From the NCBI RefSeq assembly GCF_036245645.1, contig NZ_BTPE01000002.1, forward strand, positions 62,001-126,000: a stretch of DNA of 64,000 bases, read 5' to 3'. Below the pieces are notes generated by a model. It did no database searches and was not told the origin of the DNA. It worked only from the letters and a program-made list of their open reading frames with translations. The first letter of the stretch is position 1; every line of letters begins with the position of its first letter. The stretch comes from Algoriphagus taiwanensis. GTDB lineage: Bacteria; Bacteroidota; Bacteroidia; Cytophagales; Cyclobacteriaceae. Of the stretch, positions 16,241 to 25,222 are shown in pieces. The translations under genes were made by a program, and so were the position numbers.

Positions 16241-16504
16241 ATGAAGACACCACCTGAATCATTCCTGTTGTTTAAGGAAGAATTGAGGAAGGCCCAATTG
16301 GAGAAAGAGAGGCTAAAGCAAGAGTACGAAATGAGGCTGGCAGAGGTCAATAAGGAACTTTGTCGTCTCAAAGAGCAGATTCAGTCCCAGCAAGACATGA
16401 TGCGGACCACCTTGGAGTATGCTTCTAATTTAGAGACCCGTCTATCGGAATTTCAAGATGAGGTCAAAATTTCCCAATCTCAGCCTAGAAAAACAGTGTA
16501 TTAA
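16241..16504 (+). CDS. Small coiled-coil protein of unknown function
   Basis: An 87-residue, highly charged protein whose centre ('EELRKAQLEKERLKQEYEM' and on) is a continuous coiled coil of about 60 residues. No signal peptide or membrane segment. The ATG at 16241 is preferred over a TTG at 16196. It precedes a STAS-like protein gene by 21 bases. I do not recognise a family. Confidence 0.7.
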   Translation: MKTPPESFLLFKEELRKAQLEKERLKQEYEMRLAEVNKELCRLKEQIQSQQDMMRTTLEYASNLETRLSEFQDEVKISQSQPRKTVY

Positions 16505-16525
16505 CCCAATCCCTCAATTAAAGCC

Positions 16526-16969
16526 ATGAATCAAACTCTAAACCCTTCCGAAATCCAGGACTTCGAGATAGCCTTTGAGGAACGCTACGCGAGGGTATTG
16601 GTCAGTGCTGAAAAGAAGATCATCATCTGTGAATTGTTGGCCGATTACATTCCCATCGAGGATTTCCAGTCGGTTTTCCTGCAAATCGGTGAAATCGTAA
16701 AAGCAGGTGATTTTGAGAAGTTTATCTTTGACAAAAGATCCCTGAGGGCATTTCATCAGCCCACTATGGAGTGGTATTTCATCCACTGGAAAAAAGATAT
16801 GCTCGCCTTTGGATTGAAAACTCATCGTAAGATTCTCCCTGCCGAAAAGTGGTTTGAAAAAATGGTTCAAATCGCCAAGGATCAGATTTTGCAAAACTAT
16901 CCGGATAATATCATCGATCAGCTGGATATTAAATATTGCGACAGCATAGAGGAGGCCATCGTCAAATGA
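16526..16969 (+). CDS. Hypothetical cytosolic protein, possibly STAS/SpoIIAA-like
   Basis: A 147-residue protein without signal or membrane segments. The alternation of strands and helices ('FEIAFEERYARVLVSAEKKI', 'FEKFIFDKRSLRAFHQPTME', 'FGLKTHRKILP') resembles STAS/SpoIIAA-like small proteins common in Bacteroidota, which is a weak, shape-based guess. It overlaps the flavin reductase gene by ATGA (4 bases), so the two are translationally coupled. Confidence 0.75.
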   Translation: MNQTLNPSEIQDFEIAFEERYARVLVSAEKKIIICELLADYIPIEDFQSVFLQIGEIVKAGDFEKFIFDKRSLRAFHQPTMEWYFIHWKKDMLAFGLKTHRKILPAEKWFEKMVQIAKDQILQNYPDNIIDQLDIKYCDSIEEAIVK

Positions 16970-17595
16970 TCCGGTATTTTTCTTCTGAAGCAATAATGGA
17001 TATGGATTCTTTTTTCAGAAGAAATCTGATCAATTGCCTTTCAGGTTACAAAAGCCTAAACCTCATTGCTACGAAAAACAAAAAGGGAGTCACCAACGTG
17101 GCTCCCTTTTCTCAGGTATTCCACATCGGTGCAGCTCCACCTTTGGTCGGTATTCTTTTCAGGCCTCATACAGTCAAGCGAGATACTCTGGAAAATATCC
17201 TCGACACCAACTTTTTCACACTCAATCACGTCACTCCTTCTTTTTATCAGGAAGCCCACTGGACGGCTGCTAATTGGGAAGGAAGTGAATTTGAGGGTAC
17301 AGGATTGGAAGAGGAGAAGAAAGGGGATTTTTTTGCTCCCTTTGTCAAAGGAAGTCCGCTGCAGCTTGGCTGTAGTTTAGTAGAGACTCAGACCCTTCAG
17401 GTAAATCAGACCGTTCTGGTCATTGGAAGTATTGATCATATTTATATAGAAGAAAAAGGGCTTCGCAAAGATGGATCTTTGGATCTCAATGCGCTTGAAA
17501 CGGTTACTGTGAGTGGTTTGGATGAGTACCATATCGGAGAAAAGTTGGGTAGATTAGCCTTTCCAAAACCGGGAGTAAATCCAACAGAGCTTTAG
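16966..17595 (+). CDS. Flavin reductase family protein (FMN-binding split barrel)
   Basis: A 209-residue cytosolic protein of the flavin reductase/DIM6-NTAB type. Typical segments are 'SLNLIATKNKKGVTNVAPFS' (FMN loop), 'PPLVGILFRPHT', 'RDTLENILDTNFFTLNHV' and 'VLVIGSIDHIYIEE'. Such proteins bind FMN and may reduce it with NAD(P)H; the partner enzyme is unknown. The ATG at 16966, overlapping the preceding TGA, is preferred to a TTG 30 bases upstream. Confidence 0.88.
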   Translation: MIRYFSSEAIMDMDSFFRRNLINCLSGYKSLNLIATKNKKGVTNVAPFSQVFHIGAAPPLVGILFRPHTVKRDTLENILDTNFFTLNHVTPSFYQEAHWTAANWEGSEFEGTGLEEEKKGDFFAPFVKGSPLQLGCSLVETQTLQVNQTVLVIGSIDHIYIEEKGLRKDGSLDLNALETVTVSGLDEYHIGEKLGRLAFPKPGVNPTEL

Positions 17596-17658
17596 GCCTC
17601 CTTGGCTTTTAATCCCTTGGAGGAATCATTTGTTTCTGTTTTCCAATAAAACCTGAAT

Positions 17659-18654
17659 TTGCAACTCCTCGAACTCACCGATTCCGGACTTTTTTGTCCT
17701 CCCGCGGGGATTTTCATAGATCCATGGAGGCCTGTTGATAGGGCAGTTATTACGCATGCCCATTCCGACCATGCCCGCTGGGGGATGAAGCATTATTTGG
17801 CACATCGGGATTCAGCAGAAGTCATGAAGTTACGCCTAGGTGCAGAAATCAGCCTGCATACGCTGGATTACCAAGAAAAATTGGATATCCACGGAGTTAA
17901 AATCAGTCTCCATCCTGCCGGCCATATTCCGGGTTCGGCACAGGTAAGGCTAGAATTTCAGGGAAAAGTGGCTGTGGTCAGTGGGGATTATAAAGTCGAA
18001 GATGACGGGCTTTCCACACCTTTTGAGCCAGTGAAATGTCATGAGTTTGTTTCTGAATGCACGTTTGGTCTACCGATTTACAAATGGGAGTCACAGGCCG
18101 AGATTTTCTCCCAAATCAATTCCTGGTGGAGAGAAAATTCAGCTGAAGGCCGAAATTCGGTACTTTTTGCCTATTCCTTGGGAAAAGCCCAGCGAATCAT
18201 CCAAAATCTGGATCGGGAAATAGGAGAAGTTTTTGTTCACGGAGCCATCTGGAATACCAATCAAGCCCTGATTGCTAACGGAATCCCTATTTGGGATGTG
18301 CCCAAAGTGACTCAGGATATTCCGAAAAACAGATTTAAAGGTGCATTAATTATCGCGCCACCATCAGCAATGGGTACACCTTGGATGCGGAAATTTTCCC
18401 CTTATCGGACTGGAATCTGTTCCGGCTGGATGGCTGTACGCGGCTCGCGAAGGAGAAGAGCTGCTGATCGTGGATTTGTGCTTTCGGACCATGCGGATTG
18501 GGAAGGATTGGTCCAAGCGATTACAGCTACTGAAGCCGAAAAAGTTTACCTGACTCATGGCAGCACGGCTTCCTTCGGCCGGTTTTTGCAGGAGGAGAAA
18601 GGAATAGACGCGGTGGAGTTGCAGACACTTTTTGGAGCCGAGGAAGTGGAATAA
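17659..18654 (+). CDS. Ligase-associated DNA damage response exonuclease (metallo-beta-lactamase fold)
   Basis: A 331-residue MBL/beta-CASP-like nuclease. The metal motif H-x-H-x-D-H is in 'VITHAHSDHARWG'. Further signatures are 'HPAGHIPGSAQVRLEF', 'AVVSGDYK', 'YSLGKAQRI', 'LSDHADWEGL' and the final 'VYLTHGS'. The family is normally encoded with an ATP-dependent DNA ligase and an Lhr-type helicase; neither is present within this window. The start appears to be a TTG at 17659 giving the family's usual N-terminus 'LQLLELTDSG'; no in-frame ATG lies near it. Confidence 0.9.
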   Translation: MQLLELTDSGLFCPPAGIFIDPWRPVDRAVITHAHSDHARWGMKHYLAHRDSAEVMKLRLGAEISLHTLDYQEKLDIHGVKISLHPAGHIPGSAQVRLEFQGKVAVVSGDYKVEDDGLSTPFEPVKCHEFVSECTFGLPIYKWESQAEIFSQINSWWRENSAEGRNSVLFAYSLGKAQRIIQNLDREIGEVFVHGAIWNTNQALIANGIPIWDVPKVTQDIPKNRFKGALIIAPPSAMGTPWMRKFSPYRTGICSGWMAVRGSRRRRAADRGFVLSDHADWEGLVQAITATEAEKVYLTHGSTASFGRFLQEEKGIDAVELQTLFGAEEVE

Positions 18655-18791
18655 GGAATTTGTCCGATGCTGGAAGTCGGAAGACAGATGTTTGCAGCAG
18701 AATTAAAGTCCTCTGTAAAATCAATTTTAAGGTACTGGGATTTTGTTGACTTAGCCCATAACTTGATAACCTATAAACCAATTTTAAGGCA

Positions 18792-19796
18792 ATGCTCAAA
18801 TCCCTAATCTCGATTCTCATTTCCCTAATTTTCATTTCCTGTCAAAATCCTCCTTCAGATTCTATTGACGATACTATAAATACAGTCACTGGGCCGATCC
18901 TGATCGACTCAATGGGTTTGACCTTGATTCACGAGCACATGCTGGTTGATTTTATCGGGGCAGATTCGATCAGTTCGGATCGATGGAACCGGGACTCGGT
19001 CGAAAAGAAAGTTCTTCCTTACCTTCTGGAAGTCAAAAAACATGGGGTTCGGACTATCCTGGATTGTACTCCAAGCTATTTGGCCAAAGATCCCTTGCTT
19101 CTGAAATCCCTGAGTGAGAAATCAGGAATACAAATCCTGACCAATACCGGATTTTATGGAGCAGTGGGAGGGAAATACCTTCCCGACTTTGTCCAAACAG
19201 AAACTGCCGAGCAACTTGCTGAGCGATGGATAGCCGAATTTGAAAATGGAATCGAGGGAACGGGGATCAAACCGGGTTTTATCAAGATTTCTGTGAATGA
19301 GGCAGATCCGCTTTCGGCAATCGATCAAAAGCTCGTGCGAGCCGCAGCCATCACCCACCTAAATACAGGTTTGACCATCGCCTCTCATACCGGAACTTGG
19401 AATACCGCCATTCAGGAAGTGCGGATTCTTCAGGAAATGGGAGTGGAGCCCTCTGAATTTGTGTGGGTGCATGCCCAAAATGAACCCGATTTTGCTAACT
19501 ATCAAACAGCAGCCGAAATGGGAGTTTGGATCAGTCTGGATGGAATAGGTTGGGCAATTGATCCCTACGTGGAGCGACTGCTTTTCGCCAAGGAAAAGGG
19601 AATACTTGGCAATATCCTGATTTCCCATGATGCGGGTTGGTATGATCCTGCTAAGGCAGGAGGTGGGGATTTCCAGCCTTTCACCAATATTTTTGAAAAG
19701 CTGATCCCAATCCTGAATGAAAAAGGGTTTAGGGATGAGGACTGGAATCAGCTTTTAATTGAAAATCCTAAAAAGGGCATTCAGTTATTTAATTAG
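18792..19796 (+). CDS. Phosphotriesterase-family lipoprotein
   Basis: A 334-residue amidohydrolase of the phosphotriesterase/PTE-like family with a lipoprotein signal ('LISLIFISC', Cys at ~17). The binuclear metal ligands are visible: H-x-H in 'LTLIHEHMLVDF', the bridging Lys in 'KPGFIKISV', the His in 'IASHTGTW', the His in 'VWVHAQNEPD' and the Asp in 'ILISHDAGWY'. All key residues are present, so it should be active, probably as a lactonase or phosphotriesterase; substrate unknown. Likely anchored to a membrane facing the periplasm. Confidence 0.92.
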   Translation: MLKSLISILISLIFISCQNPPSDSIDDTINTVTGPILIDSMGLTLIHEHMLVDFIGADSISSDRWNRDSVEKKVLPYLLEVKKHGVRTILDCTPSYLAKDPLLLKSLSEKSGIQILTNTGFYGAVGGKYLPDFVQTETAEQLAERWIAEFENGIEGTGIKPGFIKISVNEADPLSAIDQKLVRAAAITHLNTGLTIASHTGTWNTAIQEVRILQEMGVEPSEFVWVHAQNEPDFANYQTAAEMGVWISLDGIGWAIDPYVERLLFAKEKGILGNILISHDAGWYDPAKAGGGDFQPFTNIFEKLIPILNEKGFRDEDWNQLLIENPKKGIQLFN

Positions 19797-19808
19797 CAAA
19801 ATTTGAAT

Positions 19809-20411
19809 CTAATTCTTTCCAAGTCCAAATCGCAACTTGTAAGTCAAATTGAAATACCAAGGAAAAATTTCACCCACCCCATAAGCAGAGATACTCACAG
19901 CATTTTTAATGTTTGGATTCTTTGACTTCCATTCTGCTTCCAGTTCTGCCAGAAGGCCAAGTCTTTGGTACTTGTTGACAGTGTAAGGCTGGGTCGGGGC
20001 CCCGGTAAAGTAAAGGGGCTGGAAGGTATCTCCTCCAAGCTGAAGAGAGGGTCCTATGGCAAAGGCCAATTTGAAACCAGAAGGCCGTTGGAGGATATCG
20101 TATTTGAGAGTTGGACTAATAAAAAGTCCTGAGGATTGATCCTTGTTCTTTCCACCTGGTTCTTGTGCCAGTGATGTCGGTGAAGTGGAGAATAAGGATT
20201 GATAAAAAGTTAACCCCAGATTAAATGAAGTCCTTTTTCTCAAGTTGACATTCAGCTCATTTGAAAAATTTACTCCCCAAACAGAGTTCGTCCTATCCAA
20301 AGTTGAGCCTAGACCAATAGTGTACTGTATCTTTGGTTTATCCTGTCCTAGGGACACAAGTGGGAGATAAACCAAAAATAAAGAGACCAGAAATAGTCGA
20401 TTTGTTTTCAT
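19809..20411 (-). CDS. Small outer-membrane beta-barrel protein
   Basis: A 200-residue protein with a clear signal peptide ('FLVSLFLVYLPLVSLGQ'), followed by strands that alternate hydrophobic and polar residues ('IQYTIGLGSTLDRTNS', 'FKLAFAIGPSLQLGG') and a final strand ending 'YKLRFGLGKN'. Consistent with an 8-stranded barrel in the outer membrane. No specific family recognised. It is monocistronic and divergent from guaA. Confidence 0.75.
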   Translation of the reverse strand: MKTNRLFLVSLFLVYLPLVSLGQDKPKIQYTIGLGSTLDRTNSVWGVNFSNELNVNLRKRTSFNLGLTFYQSLFSTSPTSLAQEPGGKNKDQSSGLFISPTLKYDILQRPSGFKLAFAIGPSLQLGGDTFQPLYFTGAPTQPYTVNKYQRLGLLAELEAEWKSKNPNIKNAVSISAYGVGEIFPWYFNLTYKLRFGLGKN

Positions 20412-20580
20412 GATGATTTTCGTTAAAAGTTAGTAAGTCAAACATCCGAAAGAATTTATTAATCAAAAAGAAGGTTTTAATTCTTTTAACTAAACAATTG
20501 TTAAATTGATGATGGTGATAATTTTTCAATTCTCCTATCTTTCAATTTTCAAATCCCTCCCCAAATTTTCTTTGCCGAAT

Positions 20581-20611
20581 TTTAGTAAGCGGCTTGCCCT
20601 GCTTACCTTTG
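20581..20611 (+). promoter_or_regulatory. Promoter abutting the guaA start codon
   Basis: A perfect TAnnTTTG element (TACCTTTG, 20604-20611) ends 3 bases before the guaA ATG at 20615; TTTA at 20581-20584 is a near -33 match with a 19-base spacer. Transcription is predicted to begin at or within the start codon (leaderless mRNA). No guanine riboswitch-like structure was seen. Confidence 0.65.
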
Positions 20612-20614
20612 CGC

Positions 20615-22144
20615 ATGGCAGAACAAATCCTGATCCTAGACTTTGGATCTCAATACACCCAGCTGATTGCAAGAAGAGTCCGAGAACTCAACGTTTATTG
20701 CGAAATCCACCCCTACAATAAAGTCCCCGAAATCACCCCTGACATCAAGGGGATCATCCTTTCCGGTTCTCCCTGCTCTGTAAGAGACGAAGGCGCTCCC
20801 GATGTCAATACGGATGCTTTCCGCGGTAAACTTCCTGTATTGGGTGTTTGCTACGGAGCGCAGCTTTTGGCCAGCAAATATGGAGGGGAAGTTCTACCGT
20901 CCACGATTCGTGAATACGGACGTGCTAACCTTGATCACATCGATCTTCACCACGACCTCTTGAAAGAAATGACTCATGGCTCCCAAGTGTGGATGTCGCA
21001 TGGCGATACGATCAAGGAGCTTCCTGCCGGATTTGAGGTCATTGCCAGCACTTCATCAGTAAGAGTGGCTGCTTTCAAGGTAGAAGGCGAAAAAACCTAT
21101 GGTATTCAGTTCCACCCGGAAGTAACCCATTCCCTCGAGGGTAAGAACCTGCTTAGAAACTTTGTGGTAGGTATTTGCGGCTGTGCTCAGGATTGGACTT
21201 CCGATACGTTTATTGATGCTACTGTTGCCGAACTCAAGACAAAAATCGGTTCGGATAAAGTCGTAATGGGTCTATCCGGAGGAGTGGATTCCTCTGTGGC
21301 TGCCACTTTGATTCATCGGGCTATAGGTGATCAGTTGACTTGCGTGTTTGTGGATAATGGTTTGCTTCGCAAAAATGAATTTGAAGAAGTGCTGGATTCC
21401 TATAAGCACATGGGTCTAAATGTGATCGGCGTGGATGCTAAGCAAAGATTCTATGATGCTTTGGCAGGTCTGACTGATCCGGAAGCCAAAAGAAAGGCGA
21501 TCGGAAGAGTATTTATTGAGGTTTTCGACGACGAAGCACACAAAATCGACGGAGTGAAATGGCTGGGTCAAGGAACTATTTATCCTGACGTGATCGAGTC
21601 GGTTTCTGTCAAAGGACCATCTGCTACGATCAAATCTCACCACAATGTGGGCGGACTGCCTGATTTTATGAAATTATCCGTGGTCGAGCCATTAAATACA
21701 CTTTTCAAAGACGAGGTACGTGAAGTGGGTCGGGCTTTGGAGATCCCTGAGACCATTATCGGCCGTCATCCTTTCCCGGGACCGGGATTGGCGATTCGAA
21801 TCTTGGGTGATATCACTGAGGAAAAAGTAAAAACCCTTCAGGAGGTAGATCATATTTTCATCCAAGGCCTGAAAAACCATGGTCTTTACGATCAGGTATG
21901 GCAGGCGGGAGCGATTTTACTTCCGATTCAGTCTGTAGGTGTGATGGGTGATGAAAGAACCTATGAGCGCGTAGTAGCACTTCGGGCGGTAGGTTCTGTG
22001 GACGGGATGACCGCGGACTGGATTCATTTGCCCTATGACTTTTTGGGCAAAATGTCCAACGAGATCATCAATCGGGTGAAAGGTGTCAATCGTGTGGTGT
22101 ACGATATCTCTTCCAAGCCACCGGCAACCATCGAGTGGGAATAA
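20615..22144 (+). CDS. guaA: GMP synthase (glutamine-hydrolysing)
   Basis: Converts XMP to GMP in the cytosol. An N-terminal class I amidotransferase ('ILDFGSQYTQLIARRVRE', catalytic Cys in 'VLGVCYGAQLL', His in 'YGIQFHPEVTHS') is followed by the ATP pyrophosphatase domain ('VMGLSGGVDSSVAATLIHRA') and the C-terminal dimerisation domain ending 'ISSKPPATIEWE'. The ATG at 20615 gives 509 residues, the usual length; an in-frame TTG at 20594 lies within the promoter and is rejected. Confidence 0.98.
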   Translation: MAEQILILDFGSQYTQLIARRVRELNVYCEIHPYNKVPEITPDIKGIILSGSPCSVRDEGAPDVNTDAFRGKLPVLGVCYGAQLLASKYGGEVLPSTIREYGRANLDHIDLHHDLLKEMTHGSQVWMSHGDTIKELPAGFEVIASTSSVRVAAFKVEGEKTYGIQFHPEVTHSLEGKNLLRNFVVGICGCAQDWTSDTFIDATVAELKTKIGSDKVVMGLSGGVDSSVAATLIHRAIGDQLTCVFVDNGLLRKNEFEEVLDSYKHMGLNVIGVDAKQRFYDALAGLTDPEAKRKAIGRVFIEVFDDEAHKIDGVKWLGQGTIYPDVIESVSVKGPSATIKSHHNVGGLPDFMKLSVVEPLNTLFKDEVREVGRALEIPETIIGRHPFPGPGLAIRILGDITEEKVKTLQEVDHIFIQGLKNHGLYDQVWQAGAILLPIQSVGVMGDERTYERVVALRAVGSVDGMTADWIHLPYDFLGKMSNEIINRVKGVNRVVYDISSKPPATIEWE

Positions 22145-22156
22145 ATAAAAAAAGTT

Positions 22157-22186
22157 AAAACCCGAGGGCTATTCCCCGGGTTTTTC
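22157..22186 (+). terminator. Intrinsic terminator after guaA
   Basis: Stem AAACCCGAGG (22158-22167) against CCCCGGGTTT (22174-22183) with one mismatch, followed by T residues. Confidence 0.88.
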
Positions 22187-22211
22187 CTTTCCAAGGCATT
22201 TAGGTCCGGTC

Positions 22212-22241
22212 TTTGGGATTGGAAGAAATGCCTTAAATTTG
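22212..22241 (+). promoter_or_regulatory. Bacteroidota promoter of the LpoA-like/hemL operon
   Basis: TTTG (22212-22215), an 18-base spacer and TAAATTTG (22234-22241): both boxes match the consensus. It predicts a start near 22247 and a ~30-base leader. Confidence 0.75.
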
Positions 22242-22276
22242 AATTTCCTGAAAATTCATCCTTTAGTTCAGATCAA

Positions 22277-23914
22277 ATGCAGAGATACCTTTCCTTTCTA
22301 CTTTTATTTTTTGTGATTCAAATCGGTTTTTCTCAAGGGCTTCCTGAGAATTACCAAAAAGCCAAGACCGCCTTTTCCAACGGAGATTATTGGTCTTCGA
22401 TCAATGGGTTTAAGGAATTTTTGGAGGTAGAGAAATACGGAAATTTGGCTAATTACGCCGCTTTTCACAGTGCAGAGGCCTATCTTAAGGTAAATCAACC
22501 GGCTCAGGCTATAGAAGTTCTCAGGCCTGTTTACTCCAGAAACTGGAGTAAGTCCGATGAGTTGAAATATCTTTTGGCTTTAGGGTATTTTCAAAATGGA
22601 CAGACTTTGGATGGCTTACGTATGGTACAGCAGATCAAAAGTCCGGAGGTCATGGCCAAGGCTCAGAATGCTGTTTTTGAATTTCTGGTTCAGGCTTCTC
22701 CGACATTTTTGGTCACCAATCTTCAGGAGTTCAAATCCAATTCGGGATATACCTCTGCAATGGCTTTTGTACTTCAGCAAAAGGAGATTATGACAGCAGG
22801 AGAGCGAGAGGCTCTAAAGGTGATTGGAGAAAGCAACCTGAAAGTGGCTTCTAAGCAAGATGAAGTGCTGGACATTGTGGTCATTTTGCCATTTACTTCA
22901 GGAAATACGATGATTTCCAATATCTCCTCTACAGATTTCATTTTTGAATTGTACCAGGGAATCCTTTCCGGCGTGAATCAACTGAAGTCGGAAGGAGTAC
23001 AGGTGCAATTGCAGACTTTTGACTCCAAGCGGGATTTGAAGTATATCGGAAATCTGCTGAAAGATCCGGCGATTGAAAACGCCGATGTAATCATCGGTCC
23101 AATTTACCCGGATGAGACCGACTTGGTGAGTCAGTATGCTGAAGCAGAAAAAATTCCCTTTATCCATCCTCTATCCAACCTTGGAGATCGGTTTGAGCAA
23201 ATGAAGTATAGCTATTTATTCCGACCTTCCGTCAAGGCCCTTTCTGAAGGGATAACATCTGCTATGAAAAAGGAAAATTGGGGTAAAAGAGTAGCCATTG
23301 GCCATAGCTCCGCCTCTCGAGATCAGGCATTAGCTTCTTTGCTCAAGGAAAGGCTTTCGGCAGAGGGGTATGATCTAGTCAAATATCAGGAAGTAGACAG
23401 AAGAAATGTAGTTGAGTTTTTCAATGATTTGGGGATTCAAGGCCGTGGAGATTCTGTACTCCGGGCGGATCAGGTAATTTTGCTGGGAGATGATCCGGCT
23501 ATAGCTCAGCCTGTATTTGCGCTTTTCGAGTCAGTGACTATTTCCGTTCCTACATTGGTCATGGACTCTTGGTTGTCCTTCAATTTCGCCAATTTTGAAA
23601 TGATCGAGTTTCCGAATTTCTACTTCATCTCCAACAATTCTCCAAACTTTGGAAGTGAAGCTATGAATACGTTTCGGGATCGTTTTTATGAAAGAAATTT
23701 GATTTTCCCCAGCCTTAATGCCATTCTGGGAAGGGAGCTGATCTATTGGATCCATACCAATCAAGGGAAGGGGAAAGACTTAAGGAATAGCCTGGATTCC
23801 CAAAGTTTTCAACCCGGCAAACTTACCTTTGGATTTAACTTCCAAAACAACAATTCCAATCAATTTTCCCCAATCCTGAAATTGGAAAACGGGGAGCTTA
23901 TTCCATTAAACTAA
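22277..23914 (+). CDS. TPR plus periplasmic-binding-fold protein (LpoA-like)
   Basis: A 545-residue exported protein (signal 'LLLFFVIQIGFSQG'). Residues ~20-200 are TPR-like helical repeats ('YQKAKTAFSNGDYWSSINGF', 'ALGYFQNGQTLDGLRMV'). Residues ~215-545 form a periplasmic-binding-protein fold of the amino-acid binding class ('DIVVILPFTSGN', 'ADVIIGPIYPDETDLV', 'IPFIHPLSN'). The combination resembles LpoA/LppC, the outer-membrane activator of PBP1A, more than an ABC transport binder; no ABC transporter genes are near. The role is inferred. It precedes hemL by 3 bases. Confidence 0.8.
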   Translation: MQRYLSFLLLFFVIQIGFSQGLPENYQKAKTAFSNGDYWSSINGFKEFLEVEKYGNLANYAAFHSAEAYLKVNQPAQAIEVLRPVYSRNWSKSDELKYLLALGYFQNGQTLDGLRMVQQIKSPEVMAKAQNAVFEFLVQASPTFLVTNLQEFKSNSGYTSAMAFVLQQKEIMTAGEREALKVIGESNLKVASKQDEVLDIVVILPFTSGNTMISNISSTDFIFELYQGILSGVNQLKSEGVQVQLQTFDSKRDLKYIGNLLKDPAIENADVIIGPIYPDETDLVSQYAEAEKIPFIHPLSNLGDRFEQMKYSYLFRPSVKALSEGITSAMKKENWGKRVAIGHSSASRDQALASLLKERLSAEGYDLVKYQEVDRRNVVEFFNDLGIQGRGDSVLRADQVILLGDDPAIAQPVFALFESVTISVPTLVMDSWLSFNFANFEMIEFPNFYFISNNSPNFGSEAMNTFRDRFYERNLIFPSLNAILGRELIYWIHTNQGKGKDLRNSLDSQSFQPGKLTFGFNFQNNNSNQFSPILKLENGELIPLN

Positions 23915-23917
23915 ACC

Positions 23918-25210
23918 ATGCAGATTTCTGAAAGCAAGCGGCTTTTTGCCTATGCCCAAAACTTCATACCCGGAGGGGTAAATTCACCTGTTCGTGCATT
24001 CAGAGCAGTGGGAGGTGATCCGATTTTTATCAAAAAGGCCGATGGTGCCTTTATATATGACGAGGACGACAATGCCTATATCGAATTGATTAACAGCTGG
24101 GGGCCGATGATCCTGGGCCATAATCATCCCATGATTCGGGAAGCTGTAATCAAAGCCATGGAAAATGGAACCTCCTTTGGTGCGCCTACTTCCCGGGAGG
24201 TGGAAATTGCGGAATTGATTGTGAAAATGGTGCCTTCGGTAGAGAAAGTCCGAATGGTGAACTCCGGAACAGAAGCCACCATGTCCGCCATCCGTGTAGC
24301 ACGAGGCTACACAGGTCGGGATAAATTCATCAAAATGGAAGGACACTACCATGGGCATGGAGACTCCTTCCTGATTTCCGCGGGTTCGGGAGCGATTACT
24401 ATGGGAAATCCCGATTCTCCGGGAGTGACTGCTGGTACGGCCAAAGACACCTTGCTGGCCCCATACAATGATTTGCAAGCCATCGAGACTCTGGTAGCAG
24501 CCAATAAAGGGGAGATTGCAGCCTTGATTCTTGAACCAGTTCCCGGAAATATGGGACTTACTTTGCCTTTACCAGGTTATTTGGAGGGGCTGAGAGAAAT
24601 CTGTACCCGTGAAGGAATTGTTTTGATTTTCGACGAGGTAATGACTGGTTTTCGCCTCGCAAAAGGCGGAGCTCAGGAGTTGTTTGGGGTCACTCCGGAT
24701 ATGACTACGCTGGGAAAAATCATCGGTGGAGGAATGCCGGTAGGTGCCTATGGAGGAAAAAAAGAAATCATGGAATTCGTATCCCCTGCAGGACCAGTTT
24801 ATCAGGCTGGTACTTTATCAGGAAATCCTATTGCTATGGCAGCTGGATTGGCAATGCTAAGGCATTTGGATACTCATCCTGAGGTCTATGCTTCCCTAAA
24901 CCAAATCGGGAAGCGTATAGCAGAGGGCATTATGAAAATCAATCTTGAGCTTAATCTGAATTACACAGTGAATCATATCGGGAGTATGTATTCTCTGTTT
25001 TTCACGGATTCCCCAGTAGTGGACTTTGAGTCAGCTAAAAAGTCGGACACTGCACTCTTTGGCAGGTACTTTCAGGCTATGCTTAAGAGGGGAGTTTATC
25101 TGGCGCCAAGTCAATTTGAAAGCTTGTTCCTTTCCACAGCTCTGACCGATGAATTGATTGAGAAGATTCTCTCAGCCCATAAAGAAAGTTTGATTGAAGT
25201 TTTAGGATAA
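23918..25210 (+). CDS. hemL: Glutamate-1-semialdehyde 2,1-aminomutase
   Basis: A PLP enzyme that makes 5-aminolevulinate, the second step after HemA in the C5 heme pathway. Of standard length (430 residues), it has 'GGVNSPVRAFRAVGGDPIF', 'NSGTEATMSAIRVARGYTGR', 'GHYHGHGDSFL' and 'DEVMTGFR', and the PLP Lys267 in 'TTLGKIIGGGMPVGAYGG'. hemA is encoded elsewhere in the window (52600), so both C5 enzymes are present but unlinked. Confidence 0.98.
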   Translation: MQISESKRLFAYAQNFIPGGVNSPVRAFRAVGGDPIFIKKADGAFIYDEDDNAYIELINSWGPMILGHNHPMIREAVIKAMENGTSFGAPTSREVEIAELIVKMVPSVEKVRMVNSGTEATMSAIRVARGYTGRDKFIKMEGHYHGHGDSFLISAGSGAITMGNPDSPGVTAGTAKDTLLAPYNDLQAIETLVAANKGEIAALILEPVPGNMGLTLPLPGYLEGLREICTREGIVLIFDEVMTGFRLAKGGAQELFGVTPDMTTLGKIIGGGMPVGAYGGKKEIMEFVSPAGPVYQAGTLSGNPIAMAAGLAMLRHLDTHPEVYASLNQIGKRIAEGIMKINLELNLNYTVNHIGSMYSLFFTDSPVVDFESAKKSDTALFGRYFQAMLKRGVYLAPSQFESLFLSTALTDELIEKILSAHKESLIEVLG

Positions 25211-25222
25211 AAATTGATTGAA

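Noticed and set aside
22277..23914. ABC transporter substrate-binding protein
   Set aside because: The N-terminal TPR half and absence of transporter genes fit an LpoA-like role better.
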